This document shows positions 19,400-28,055 of a stretch of DNA of 64,000 nt, in pieces. A program made the position numbers and the translations under genes. Position 1 is the stretch's first letter. Every line of letters begins with the position of its first letter. This DNA comes from DSUN01 sp035527715 (GTDB lineage Bacteria; Planctomycetota; PUPC01; DSUN01), in the NCBI GenBank assembly GCA_035527715.1, contig DATKZY010000011.1:27072-91071 (forward strand). Reading direction: 5' to 3'. The notes beneath the pieces were generated by a model. That model searched no databases. It had not been told where the DNA came from and saw only the letters and a program-made list of their open reading frames with translations.

Positions 19400-19735
19400 A
19401 TGACAAGGGGCCTGTTGCTGTGGGGCGCCTGCGCCGCCGCGGTCGCGTTCGTGGCCACGAGCGCGCTCGGGGCAGAGAAGCGCGACCATCCGCTCGTGCC
19501 CGTGCGCTTCAACGCGTGCATCGAGAAGGTCGAGGCCAACGTCGGTCGCATGGCTGTGACGCGCGGCCCGCTGGTCTACTGCGCCGAGGAGGCCGACAAC
19601 GGGGGGCCAGTGCAGCGCCTCTTCGTGCCCGACCTGCCCCCGGCCGACGCGGTGAAGATCGATGCTTTCGCCGACGGCCCGCGATGTGGCAAACGCTCGT
19701 GGAGATGGATGACGAACGTCTCGGGGCCGTCGTAG
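19400..19735 (+). pseudogene. GH127 beta-L-arabinofuranosidase remnant: N-terminus joined to C-terminal segment
   Basis: The ATG at 19400 has AAGAGGAGA upstream and begins a signal peptide (LLLWGACAAAVAFVATSALG) followed by the family N-terminal start AEKRDHPLVPVRF. It then jumps in frame to the C-terminal block KVEANVGRMAVTRGPLVYCA. Intact GH127 proteins are 600-700 residues, so roughly 450-500 residues are missing between F and the next block. After VPDLPPADAVKIDAF the frame enters sequence that encodes the heparinase remnant on the opposite strand and stops at 19735. The catalytic barrel is entirely absent, so no activity is expected. Confidence 0.8.
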
Positions 19736-20992
19736 GCGCGCCACATCGAGAAGACCTCCGTTGTTCGATTCCCCGCGACCCTCAAGCCGTGATCGCGGGC
19801 GAGGTGGACCCTGGTCTTGCCGTCTCGCTTCTCGATGCGATCGATCTCATAGGCGTGGGTGATCGTGCCGTAGGTGCCGTTTGCGCCCTGCTCGTCGGGC
19901 TTGACGGGCTTGCCGAAGCGCGCGGCGACGCGACCGTGGGTGACGACGAGCCACTTGCCGCGAAGGGCCGTGCCCACAGGCAGCTCAGCATCCACGACGA
20001 AGGCGTTGCTCTCGGCGCCATCGAGCTTGCGCGTCGCGCCGACGAGCGTGCCGCGGTAGCTCGCCTGCTTCGTGGAAAGCTCCACCTTGCCCTTGCGCAG
20101 CCGCGTTCCGGCTACGAGACAGGCTTCGGCCTGGCCGCCGCGCTCCGAGACGAGTGCGAGCTTGCCATCGGTCTCCACGCCACTTGCGCTCATGGCCTGC
20201 GGCTCGCCAAGGGCATAGAGCAACGTGTCGGTGCGCCCCGCCAATGAGATCTCGAGGGCGACCATCCCCTCGTCCTGCTTCAGCCGCTGCACCGCGGTGA
20301 CCTTCGGCCCGCCCTGGAGGAGGTCGCAGACGGCGACGAAGGTCGTCTTGAGGCCACGCGCGCCCTTGCGGCGGACGATGAGGTGCGGCATTTGCCAGTT
20401 GTAGACCTCGTCGTCCTTGTAGTGGCCGGCCCTGCGCAGCGCGGGCGTCTCGCCGAGGAAGAGCTGCGTTGCGTCGTCGCGGAAGAGATGAGTGCGCGTG
20501 CCCGTGTCGGGGGCGTCTTTGAGCGTGAAGTCCACGTGGAAGTCCTGCGCGGGCTTCCCGGCCCTGACGTTTCGGAAGAGGCCATAGTGGTTGAGGGCAC
20601 CCATGCCCCTCGGCTCTTGCCATTTCTCGCCCAGCTCGAGGAGCGGGCGCTCGGCAGGCAGCGGCTCGACGGGCAGCGACGCGTGGCCCACCGTGTCGCC
20701 CCACACGGAGCCGCGGATGGCGTAGTCGTGCACGCTCCCACCTTCGACCTCAAAGATGTCCACGAAGTACGGCCTCTCGATCTCCATCGTGTTCAGGATG
20801 AGGGTGCGGCGGTAGCGGGTGACACCGAGGCCCTGGTAGGCGCGCGGCGCGTCCACCTGGATGAGCGCGAGGCCGGGCAGGTCGGGCACGTAGTAGAGGA
20901 GATTGCCCGAAGTATCGCCGCCGGTCTGGTTGCGGCGGTCTACGACGACGGTGTTGTGGCTCAGCGTGCCGGCGGCCCAACGCATCGGCTGG
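19684..20992 (-). pseudogene. Heparinase II/III-like protein, C-terminal fragment
   Basis: The minus strand encodes the C-terminal beta-sandwich part of a heparinase II/III family protein. It runs from RWAAGTLSHNTVVVDRRNQT through YRRTLILNTMEIERPYFVDI, DEVYNWQMPHLIVRRKG and VFSMWRAYDGPETFVIHLH. The N-terminal alpha/alpha-toroid catalytic domain is absent. Upstream the sequence passes directly into the end of an SGNH hydrolase in another frame. At the 3' end it abuts the GH127 remnant of the other strand, and the natural stop is not recognisable. The intact enzyme would be a polysaccharide lyase or related glycan enzyme; the fragment is probably inactive. Confidence 0.8.
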
Positions 20993-22216
20993 CTCGCCCC
21001 CGAAGTGTACGTTCGTGCCCTTCCACCAATCCGCGTAGATGTCGCCCTCGTGGTCTTTGACGAACTGCCACTGGTCGCAGATCGCGATCTGTGGGTGCTT
21101 CTTGACGACCTCCAGCGCCCACGGATTGAGGTACTTCTGCATGGCGCCGGCCGTGCGGGCGGGGGCCTTGCCATCCCTGAGTTCGCCGGCGGCCGGGAAG
21201 CCGTTCGGCACGGGACAGGTGGTGACCCAAACGAGCTTCGCACCCGTCTTCTCAAGCTCCTGGATCACGGTCTCGAGGTTGCCCTGGTACTGCTCCCTCG
21301 TGTTACCGGCGTCCCAGTGGCCGAAGTTGAAGGAGATGACGTCCCAGTGCCGTCCCTTGAACTCATAGGCTCCGAGCCAGTTGTGGATCTGGCTTCTGCC
21401 CTTGCCCGAGGGGCCGCAGTTGGTCGCGGGATGGTGGTAGTTGACCTTGCCCTCCAGCGCCTGCTTGAGCGCGTGCGCGTAGTTGCCGGAGATGGAGTCG
21501 CCGATGCAGAGGTATCTCGGCAGCTTGGGGTCGTCGCTGGCGGTCTGGTCGCCGATGGGCAGGAGGCGGATCTCGTCGGCGATGACCGCGCCGTCCTTCT
21601 CGTGGCCGATCGCCGTGGCTTGATTCACGAAGGGATGGAGGTCCTTCACGGTCAGGGCGCCGTAGATGAGAACGTCTGTCTGGCCGCGGCGAAGGTAGAC
21701 CTCGAAGGTCTTTTCCCCGATGTGCAGCTTGGCCCGCTCCTTCCTGGACTTGGCGAACTCGAACCCGCCGGCGAAGGAGGTGTCGTCGCCGCGCTCTACG
21801 GGCAGCCTGGGCTCAACCGTCTCGCCGCAGAGGATCTTCATGCCCCAGGGCTCGAGCCAGCTCTCATCGAAGTACGACTGGATCTGCTTCGGGTTGACCT
21901 TCTCTCTCAGGGCATACTTCCTGCCGGGCGGCAGCTTGAAGTCGATGATCCGGCCCGAGGAGTGGATGCGGTAGTGGAGGACATCGTCCTCGACGACCCC
22001 GTAGGTGCCGTCCACCTGCCGCCAGTTGGCGACAAGCGCCACCTTCGTCTTCGCCGTCCAGCGGGTCTCCTTCTGCTCTCCCGTGTTGGTCCGCAGGTAC
22101 ATGGCACTGCCGTCCAGCGGGATGATCAGGCCCGAGACCTTCACGGGCTCGCCTGCTGGGGTTGCCCGGATGACAAGGGTGATCAGGCTCGCGATCAGAC
22201 AGGCACGCTTGCGCAC
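20993..22216 (-). CDS. SGNH-hydrolase-type esterase, C-terminus fused to foreign sequence
   Basis: The GTG at 22216 has AGAGGGGAA upstream and starts a signal peptide (MRKRACLIASLITLVIRATPA). About 180 residues of beta-rich N-terminal domain precede the GDSL block (YLCIGDSISGNYAHALKQAL), the SFNFGHWDAG block and a candidate catalytic His in TNVHFGGEPA. Just after this the reading frame leaves the family and runs through heparinase-encoding DNA to a stop at 20750. The last residues of the domain are therefore missing, although the GDSL Ser and the likely His are retained. It could still fold as a chimera, but I regard it as a truncated gene. It follows the GH29 remnant by 11 bp in the same leftward unit. 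Confidence 0.7.
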
Positions 22217-22227
22217 GTGGTTCCCCT

Positions 22228-22554
22228 CTATGCGGCGCCGTCGGCGAACTCGACGCGGAAGCTCAGAGCGTGCCCGCACGGGAGCGCCTCGGGGATCACG
22301 ATGCGCAGCATGTCCTGATCCTGCCCCCAACGCAGGGCGCCATCGCCGCCCAGCAGTGTGACTTCGGCGATCGGGCCGATGCCCTCGTCGCAGGCCAGCG
22401 CCCGCACGTTGTAGAGATGGCGGACATACCGCTCGCCTCGCTCCACCACCGAGTAGGGCCCCCAATGCGGGTAGATGTCGAACTTGGCGTCGCGGAACCA
22501 CGTCGGGCATTCGTAGTCCAGCAGCGACGCGAGGGTGGGTGCAAACTCGGCCAT
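22228..22554 (-). pseudogene. GH29 alpha-L-fucosidase remnant with the centre deleted
   Basis: 108 residues from an ATG at 22554 (GAAAGGACC upstream). The first part is the start of a GH29 fucosidase (ECPTWFRDAKFDIYPHWGPY ... VRHLYN). It then continues in frame with the typical C-terminal end of the same family (IGPIAEVTLLGGDGALRW, LPCGHALSFRVEFADG). Intact proteins are about 400-500 residues, so some 300-400 residues including the catalytic Asp/Glu are missing. It lies 11 bp upstream of the SGNH hydrolase gene and probably headed that operon. Confidence 0.8.
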
Positions 22555-22718
22555 GACAGGTCCTTTCGTGATGTGATGGGCCTCGGGTCGTCGCGAACGC
22601 GGCGGGTTCTCGCGGGCATGCCACCTCGTGCGGGTGGGCCTCCTCAACGCGGTGGGGCCGTCGAGCCCCAGACGATCAGCTCCGGCTTAAACCGGATGCG
22701 GCGCGGCGTGATTCCCGG

Positions 22719-25700
22719 CTATCTCAACGGCGACTCCGGAGGCCCCACGCCCAGCGTGCCCCCGCTGGTCGGGTCCCGCTCCCCTTCGACCTTGAACTCG
22801 GGCCTCCCGGTCAGGAGGATTCTGTCAATCAGCGCACCGTCCTCACGCATCCAGATGGAGAGGGTGTGCACGCCCGGCGCGGGGACATCGAGTGGGCGAG
22901 GGTGCTTCATCCAGATGTACTTGCCGCTGCCGGTCTGGACGTTCTGGCCCCAGTCGCCCGGCTCGAGGTCGAGTCCGACGTGGATCGAGTCGGTATTGGG
23001 GTTCGAGCCGAAGCCGCGTACCCAGAGCCAGTGACGCCCCTTCCTCGCGAACTCGATGACGTAGTCCATGCGGGGGCTTCGCGCGGCGAAGTCGCCGTCG
23101 TGCTGCGCGCGTCGGTCGGGCAGCGCCTTCATGGCGCCGGAGCCGCCGTAGCCCTTCCTCGCGGTATCGAGCTTCCACTCGTGCCCGTCGGGCGCCGCGA
23201 CGTTGCGGGCGAAGTGCTCGGCCTCGATCACCACCAGGCCGTCGCGGTCGGCGCTCTGGATGAATGCCTTGGGCCTCGTGCAGACGAGGTCCGACGCCTT
23301 GGACCACTTCGTCTCGTTGCCGTGGACGTCGCGCATCTTGAGCCGGTAGGTGTAGCGTGAGCCGTCGCGCAGTCCCTCGTCGCGGAAGACGGGCGACTTC
23401 TGCCATCCGCTGCCGTCGCCTCCGGGGCTGTCGGTCGTCTCCTCGAACAGGTACTCGACGCCGCCCAGCGGGTCCTTGCCCGGCGCTGCGTGCATCACGG
23501 CGGCCGAGTCGGTGACCAGAATGGGGGCGATTGCCCACTCGGCGGGGTCGGGCTTCGGCGCCTCTTCATCAACGAGCGGCACGCTGTAGATGCTCACGTC
23601 TTCCAGCTCCCCAGCGAAGAAGTCGCCGTCGAGGCCGCGGCCGACGAGGCATGCGGTCGCGCGCAGATCGTCGGGGTTCAGCGTGATGCCGCCATCTCGC
23701 GCGACCGTCTTGCCGTCAATCTGAAGGATGCCCGTGTCGCCGGTGAGTACCAGGGTCAGCTCTGCCCATTTGCCGCTCGGGATCGGGGCAGAGGACCGCA
23801 GCGTCTGCGTCTTCCCGTCCCTGGTGATGAGGAACGCGGGCCGGCCGGTTTCATCCGCGTGGGTCAGGTGCATCCGCGTCTTGGCGTCGGCGGCGAACTC
23901 CACGAGCCGCTGGTTGGGCTTGCCGCCCTGGTGCTTGAGGGTGACGACGATCGACAGGTCGTGCAGGTCGGCGACGCCTCGTGGCAGCTCGAGGAACTGG
24001 TCGCGCCCGTTGAGGGCCAGCGCCGTGCCCGAGGTCTGAACGCTGAACTCCACCTTCTGCTTCCTGCCATAGGACTGGACGTAGGAGCAGGACTTCGACG
24101 CCTTCCTGTCCGGGTAATGCACCGTCCTCGGATTGCCGTGAAGGATGGCGTGTGTGGCCCCGTAGGTGTCCCACGCGAACACCGGGTGTTGGGTCTCGAA
24201 CAGGTACTGGGCGTAGAGCCCGCCGAGCTCGATGTCGTGCTCGCCGGGATTGTGGCCGATGGCCCAGCTCCAGGTGAACCACGCGCCCTTGTCGATGAGG
24301 TTGCTCTTGCGGTAGTGGCCGTCGAGGATCGCGGAGCCGCCGACGCGGCCGCCCACCCCCGCGACGCCCTTGAGGGTCGCATTGCCGTAGACCTCGCTAC
24401 AGCCCGCGTCGGTGTAGGCGTGCTGGAGGATGCGCGCGTTGTCGCGGACCACGGTGTTGCCGGTGACGGCGGCGTAGTCGCGGAGTTTCGCGTGGTCGCG
24501 GATCGTGGCGTCGCCGCTGACGACGGCGTGGCCGCTGACGCGCGCGTGGTCGCGGACGGTCGCGCTGTCCTTGACGACCGCATAGTCCTCGATGCGAGCG
24601 TGTCCGAGCACCTTCGCCCTGCCGAGCACCTGTGCCTGAGGCCCGACGTAAGCGGTCGGGTCCGCGTGCGCGATGGACGTGACGAAGCCGCCGCCGTTGG
24701 GGTGCTGCGCGCCGGCCTCCGTTGGCTTGTCGGGGATCAGCACGTCGAGCGGCTCGCAGCCCGTGAGCCGAACCTTGTAGGGGAACCGCTCCTGCTCGGG
24801 GGAGCGGAAGTCGCCGGTCATCGGGATGGCCATGACCTTCGTGGGCGTGGCGCACACGACGAGGTACAGCTCTTTGGTGCCTTCCGCCACCTTGAAGCGC
24901 AGGGTTTCTCCCACGCCGGCGATCTTCCCGTAACGGGGCTTGCCGGCGGCGTCCACGCCCACGAATCCCGCGCGCCAGTCGGAGCCCCGCTCCTTGTTGA
25001 CATAGCCCGACAGCTCGGCGGCCGCCTCGTCGGACACGATCTTCAGCGGGCAGATATTCCAGCCGAGCTGCTGCGGCGCCATCTCCATCGGCGGGCGCCA
25101 CCAGCCCTCCTCATAGGGCACTGGCTCGAGCAGGACGCGCCCGTAGCGCAGGATCTCGTCTCTGCCCCGCGCTGCGTCCTGCTTGTACAGATCGTCGGGC
25201 TGGCCGCCGAAGATCTCGAAGTCCCACGTGACACACCGCTGGACCATCCTCGCCCACTCGTAGGCGAGCGGTGTGGCGGGGTCGGGATCGAACCGTGCAA
25301 ACGCCTGCCACGGATACTCGTTCTTCTCGGTCTCCGTCCCTGCATCGTACCAGAGCTTGGAGATGAACATGGGCCCGTACTCGGGCGTCTGCGCCAGGTG
25401 CTCGAACATGAGCCGGGCGTGGTAGTAGCACCTGCCGTTGGCGGGGAAGAACATGCACACCCTCGCGCAACAGGTCGGCGGCAGCGTCTGGTAGACGCCG
25501 GCATAGGTCTGAGGGAAGTTGGCGTGGGCCTCCCAGTAGTTGCCCTGCATGGCTCCGCCGGTCTGGCCCTGGCAACCGTGCACAAGTTCGTGGGGGTTGA
25601 TGTGGCCCGCCCCCTGGCAGGCCCAGCCGAACCCCAACTTGCCATCCCATCCCATCCAGCTCCCCTTGGAGGGCTGAATCGGGATCTTGTACTTGATGCC

Positions 25701-26729
25701 GTCGCCCCGGTACTCGGGCTTGCTGCTCACGACGCCCACGCGGAGGGCGAGCCGCTCCGAGTAGAGGTGGTAGAGCTTCTCGGCCAGCTCGAACATCGTG
25801 GGCACGCGCTCGTGGAACCGAGCCGTTTCCTTCTCATCCCATGCGGCCATTTCCTTCTTGTCCACGCAGTGGCGGAAGTGAGCCGATTCCTCAGCCCACC
25901 ACTTGTCCTTCTCGGTCCGCCACCACGAATGGAGCTCCGTGCCCAGCATGATGCCGCCCTGGAAGTTGTGGGCGATCTCCTCGTCGCTCAAGGGTTCCTC
26001 GTGCAGTCGGACCACGGCCAGGTCGCCGTCGAAGGACGGCTTGCTGACGGATTCGCCCCCGAGCACCATCCGGTGCCCTTTACCGATGATCATCTTGCGG
26101 GGCCCGCTCGACACCTCTTTGCCGTCCAGGTACCAGGTCTCCGTGGCTGCCTTGCAGTTCACGACGATGTGGCTCCACTTGTCGGAGCCGCTGAACGTCG
26201 CGGGATAGGTCAGCGGCGCGGACGTTTCCTCTCCATCCTCCGACTGCCAGCCGAGGATCGCCTCCCCCTTCGACGGCTTGGCGTCGCGCACCCAGACCTC
26301 GAGCGCCATGTCCTTACTGTCCGCTGCTGCGTCCTCGACGGCGAAGTTCCCCTTCATGATGTCGTTCCCGTCGAACCGCACCGCCGGCGATTCTGGGGTG
26401 GTCACGCAGCGGGGGTACTTCTCGTCCCTCTGGGTGTGGGGCACGTGCAGGCCGAAATCGCCGAAGGACCCGCCGACCTGGTTGTGACTGCCGCCGCCCG
26501 AGTAGCCGCAGTTGTACCAATGGAGCGCGGTGTCCTTCTCGAAGGTGCGGGACACCATGAACACGGCGTGCAGGTCGACATCCAGCCTTCCGGCCACCGC
26601 GAGCTTGCCGATGAGCTCGCCGGTCACAAGCGACTTCTCCGTCTCCACGCCCATTCCCGTCCCCACGAACAGCAGGACAAAGGCCACGGTCCCCGTGGCG
26701 ACGCGGCAGCCTGGCATTGCTTGGCTCAT
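22719..26729 (-). CDS. Secreted HExxH metallopeptidase with LamG and beta-helix-like segments
   Basis: 1336 residues. The ATG at 26729 follows CAGGAGCAATGGCGG and opens a signal peptide (VATGTVAFVLLFVGTGMG). Residues about 110-255 are LamG-like (ALEVWVRDAKPS, WSHIVVNCKAATETWYLDG). The centre has a zinc site HELVH at 380-384 and a Glu 16 residues later (NYWEAHANF), a gluzincin-like arrangement seen in DUF6055/Svx-type proteins. Around 690-800 comes a regular hexapeptide-like array (ATVRDHARVSGHAVVSGDAT) predicted to form a left-handed beta-helix. A second LamG domain, a fibronectin-like segment and a CBM-like end (GLVVIEAEHFARN) complete it. Likely role: protease acting on glycoproteins in the periplasm or outside. 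The promoter is at 26779-26808. Confidence 0.7.
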   Translation of the reverse strand: MSQAMPGCRVATGTVAFVLLFVGTGMGVETEKSLVTGELIGKLAVAGRLDVDLHAVFMVSRTFEKDTALHWYNCGYSGGGSHNQVGGSFGDFGLHVPHTQRDEKYPRCVTTPESPAVRFDGNDIMKGNFAVEDAAADSKDMALEVWVRDAKPSKGEAILGWQSEDGEETSAPLTYPATFSGSDKWSHIVVNCKAATETWYLDGKEVSSGPRKMIIGKGHRMVLGGESVSKPSFDGDLAVVRLHEEPLSDEEIAHNFQGGIMLGTELHSWWRTEKDKWWAEESAHFRHCVDKKEMAAWDEKETARFHERVPTMFELAEKLYHLYSERLALRVGVVSSKPEYRGDGIKYKIPIQPSKGSWMGWDGKLGFGWACQGAGHINPHELVHGCQGQTGGAMQGNYWEAHANFPQTYAGVYQTLPPTCCARVCMFFPANGRCYYHARLMFEHLAQTPEYGPMFISKLWYDAGTETEKNEYPWQAFARFDPDPATPLAYEWARMVQRCVTWDFEIFGGQPDDLYKQDAARGRDEILRYGRVLLEPVPYEEGWWRPPMEMAPQQLGWNICPLKIVSDEAAAELSGYVNKERGSDWRAGFVGVDAAGKPRYGKIAGVGETLRFKVAEGTKELYLVVCATPTKVMAIPMTGDFRSPEQERFPYKVRLTGCEPLDVLIPDKPTEAGAQHPNGGGFVTSIAHADPTAYVGPQAQVLGRAKVLGHARIEDYAVVKDSATVRDHARVSGHAVVSGDATIRDHAKLRDYAAVTGNTVVRDNARILQHAYTDAGCSEVYGNATLKGVAGVGGRVGGSAILDGHYRKSNLIDKGAWFTWSWAIGHNPGEHDIELGGLYAQYLFETQHPVFAWDTYGATHAILHGNPRTVHYPDRKASKSCSYVQSYGRKQKVEFSVQTSGTALALNGRDQFLELPRGVADLHDLSIVVTLKHQGGKPNQRLVEFAADAKTRMHLTHADETGRPAFLITRDGKTQTLRSSAPIPSGKWAELTLVLTGDTGILQIDGKTVARDGGITLNPDDLRATACLVGRGLDGDFFAGELEDVSIYSVPLVDEEAPKPDPAEWAIAPILVTDSAAVMHAAPGKDPLGGVEYLFEETTDSPGGDGSGWQKSPVFRDEGLRDGSRYTYRLKMRDVHGNETKWSKASDLVCTRPKAFIQSADRDGLVVIEAEHFARNVAAPDGHEWKLDTARKGYGGSGAMKALPDRRAQHDGDFAARSPRMDYVIEFARKGRHWLWVRGFGSNPNTDSIHVGLDLEPGDWGQNVQTGSGKYIWMKHPRPLDVPAPGVHTLSIWMREDGALIDRILLTGRPEFKVEGERDPTSGGTLGVGPPESPLR

Positions 26730-26778
26730 CCGCCATTGCTCCTGATGGAGGCCCACCGCAGCTCGCCACAGGTCTGGA

Positions 26779-26808
26779 ATGATACCCAAAGGCCCCCGTT
26801 CCCCGCAA
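26779..26808 (-). promoter_or_regulatory. Sigma-70-like promoter for the metallopeptidase gene
   Basis: On the minus strand TTGCGG (26803-26808) and TATCAT (26779-26784) with an 18 bp spacer, 50 bp upstream of the ATG. The -35 hexamer overlaps the first bases of the GH127 fragment on the other strand, so the junction may have altered the native promoter. Confidence 0.35.
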
Positions 26809-27553
26809 GTGCGCGGCCATCGCCCACGTGCTCTGGCAGCACAGGATGGCCCTGCTGAAAGGGCAGGCCAAGTACGCCGATGTGATGGAGCTGACGCTGT
26901 ACAATGGCGCGATTTCGGGAATCTCGCTCTCCGGCGACGAGTTCTTCTACCAGAACCCGTTGGAGAGCAAGGGAGCCCGGCGGCGATCGTGGATCGGCCT
27001 GGCCTGCTGCCCGACCGACCTCACGCGCTTCATTCCCCAAGCCGCCGGCTTCGCCTATGCCCTCGGCAAGCGCCGCGTGTACGTCAATCTCTACCTCGCC
27101 AGCGAGGCCAAGATCGAGACGGAGGACGGCGCGACGGTCGCGCTGGAGCAGCGGACCGACTACCCGTGGGACGGCCGCGTGCGACTGACCGTCACGCCAG
27201 ACAAGGCGGCGGAGTTTGCCCTGTCTCTGCGGATCCCGGGCTGGGCGCTGGGCCGACCCATCCCCAGCGATCTCTACCGCTTTGCCGAGGCAAAGGCCCC
27301 GCCTGTCGGCCTGAAGGTCAATGGCCAGGCGGCGAGTCCTGCGCCACAGGAGGATGGATACGTGCATCTCGAGCGGCGCTGGCGGGCCGGGGACGTGGTC
27401 GAGCTTGATCTGCCAATGCCCATCCACCGCGTCTACGCCCACGACAAGGTCGAGGCCGACCGGGGCAAGGTGGCCTTGATGCGAGGCCCGGTCGTCTACT
27501 GCCTGGAGGCGGCAGACCACCCCGAAGCAGACGTGCTCAACGTGTCGCTGCCG
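26807..27553 (+). pseudogene. GH127 beta-L-arabinofuranosidase, C-terminal fragment
   Basis: The plus strand encodes the GH127 C-terminal half without a start codon context: KCAAIAHVLWQHRMALLKGQ, the Cys-containing active-site block GLACCPTDLTRFIPQ, RVYVNLYLASEAKI, and VEADRGKVALMRGPVVYCLE. In the family the nucleophile is a Cys of the CCP block, and that block is kept here, but the N-terminal 300 or so residues are missing. The fragment ends near 27553 (DVLNVSLPRR), where another gene fragment begins in a different frame. Its sequence differs from the 19.4 kb GH127 remnant, so two distinct GH127 genes are represented. Confidence 0.75.
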
Positions 27554-27939
27554 CGCAGAGCGCGTGCGGCTCGTGCTGTCGTCCTTGCTGAAACTTCCCC
27601 AGGGTCCGCAGCCAGCGGGCGTGGGCGGGTACAGGGGCTATTTCTATCACTTCCTCGACGAGAGGCGCCTCCGCAAGGGCCATCCGAGCCTTGCGCCACG
27701 ACCGCCAGCACACCGACCTGTGGCGGAGCGCCGGCTGTGGCTTCGGCGACGCCTACGCCCCCTCGACCGGCTACGCCAACCACGCGCTCTTCGCCATCGA
27801 CGCCGGCCCCATGCTCATCGCCATCGACAACTACCGCGCATTGCGCGAGGGGAAGAAGGGCGCCGTGTGGCGCAGCTTCGCCGCCAACCCCGAGATCCGC
27901 CGCGCTCTCGGTTCCATCTACGGCGCGAGGGACCGCTAG
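27552..27939 (+). pseudogene. GH144 glucoamylase-like remnant in two pieces
   Basis: The first piece (to about 27665) encodes ERVRLVLSSLLKLPQGPQPA and then GGYRGYFYHFLD, a hallmark of the GH144/glycoamylase family. In another frame from about 27668 to the TAG at 27937 comes the family's C-terminal end (CGFGDAYAPSTGYANHALFA, IDAGPMLIAIDNYRALREG). The central catalytic toroid is missing, and the two pieces are out of frame with each other. This resembles the pattern in the neighbouring GH127 and GH29 remnants: ends kept, centre lost. Confidence 0.65.
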
Positions 27940-27962
27940 CCCGCCTTTCTCACCACTCTCCG
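27936..27962. repeat. Short dispersed repeat, copy 1
   Basis: TAGCCCGCCTTTCTCACCAC followed by TCTCC closely matches 63857-63883 (TAACCCGCATTTCTCACCAC then TCCCC). It lies at the end of the GH144-like remnant. Its function is unknown; it may be a dispersed intergenic repeat of this genome. Confidence 0.4.
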
Positions 27963-28055
27963 GTGGCAGTGGATGCCCTATGCGAGCTCATGCCACAGGC
28001 CGCCCCCCAATTGTGACGGCCAGGACGGTCCCCACGCCGTGCGGAAGCGGCAGCC

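Noticed and set aside
23490..26858. 1122-codon plus-strand open frame opposite the metallopeptidase
   Set aside because: Shadow frame caused by GC-rich third positions; the opposite strand encodes recognisable LamG, HExxH and beta-helix sequence.
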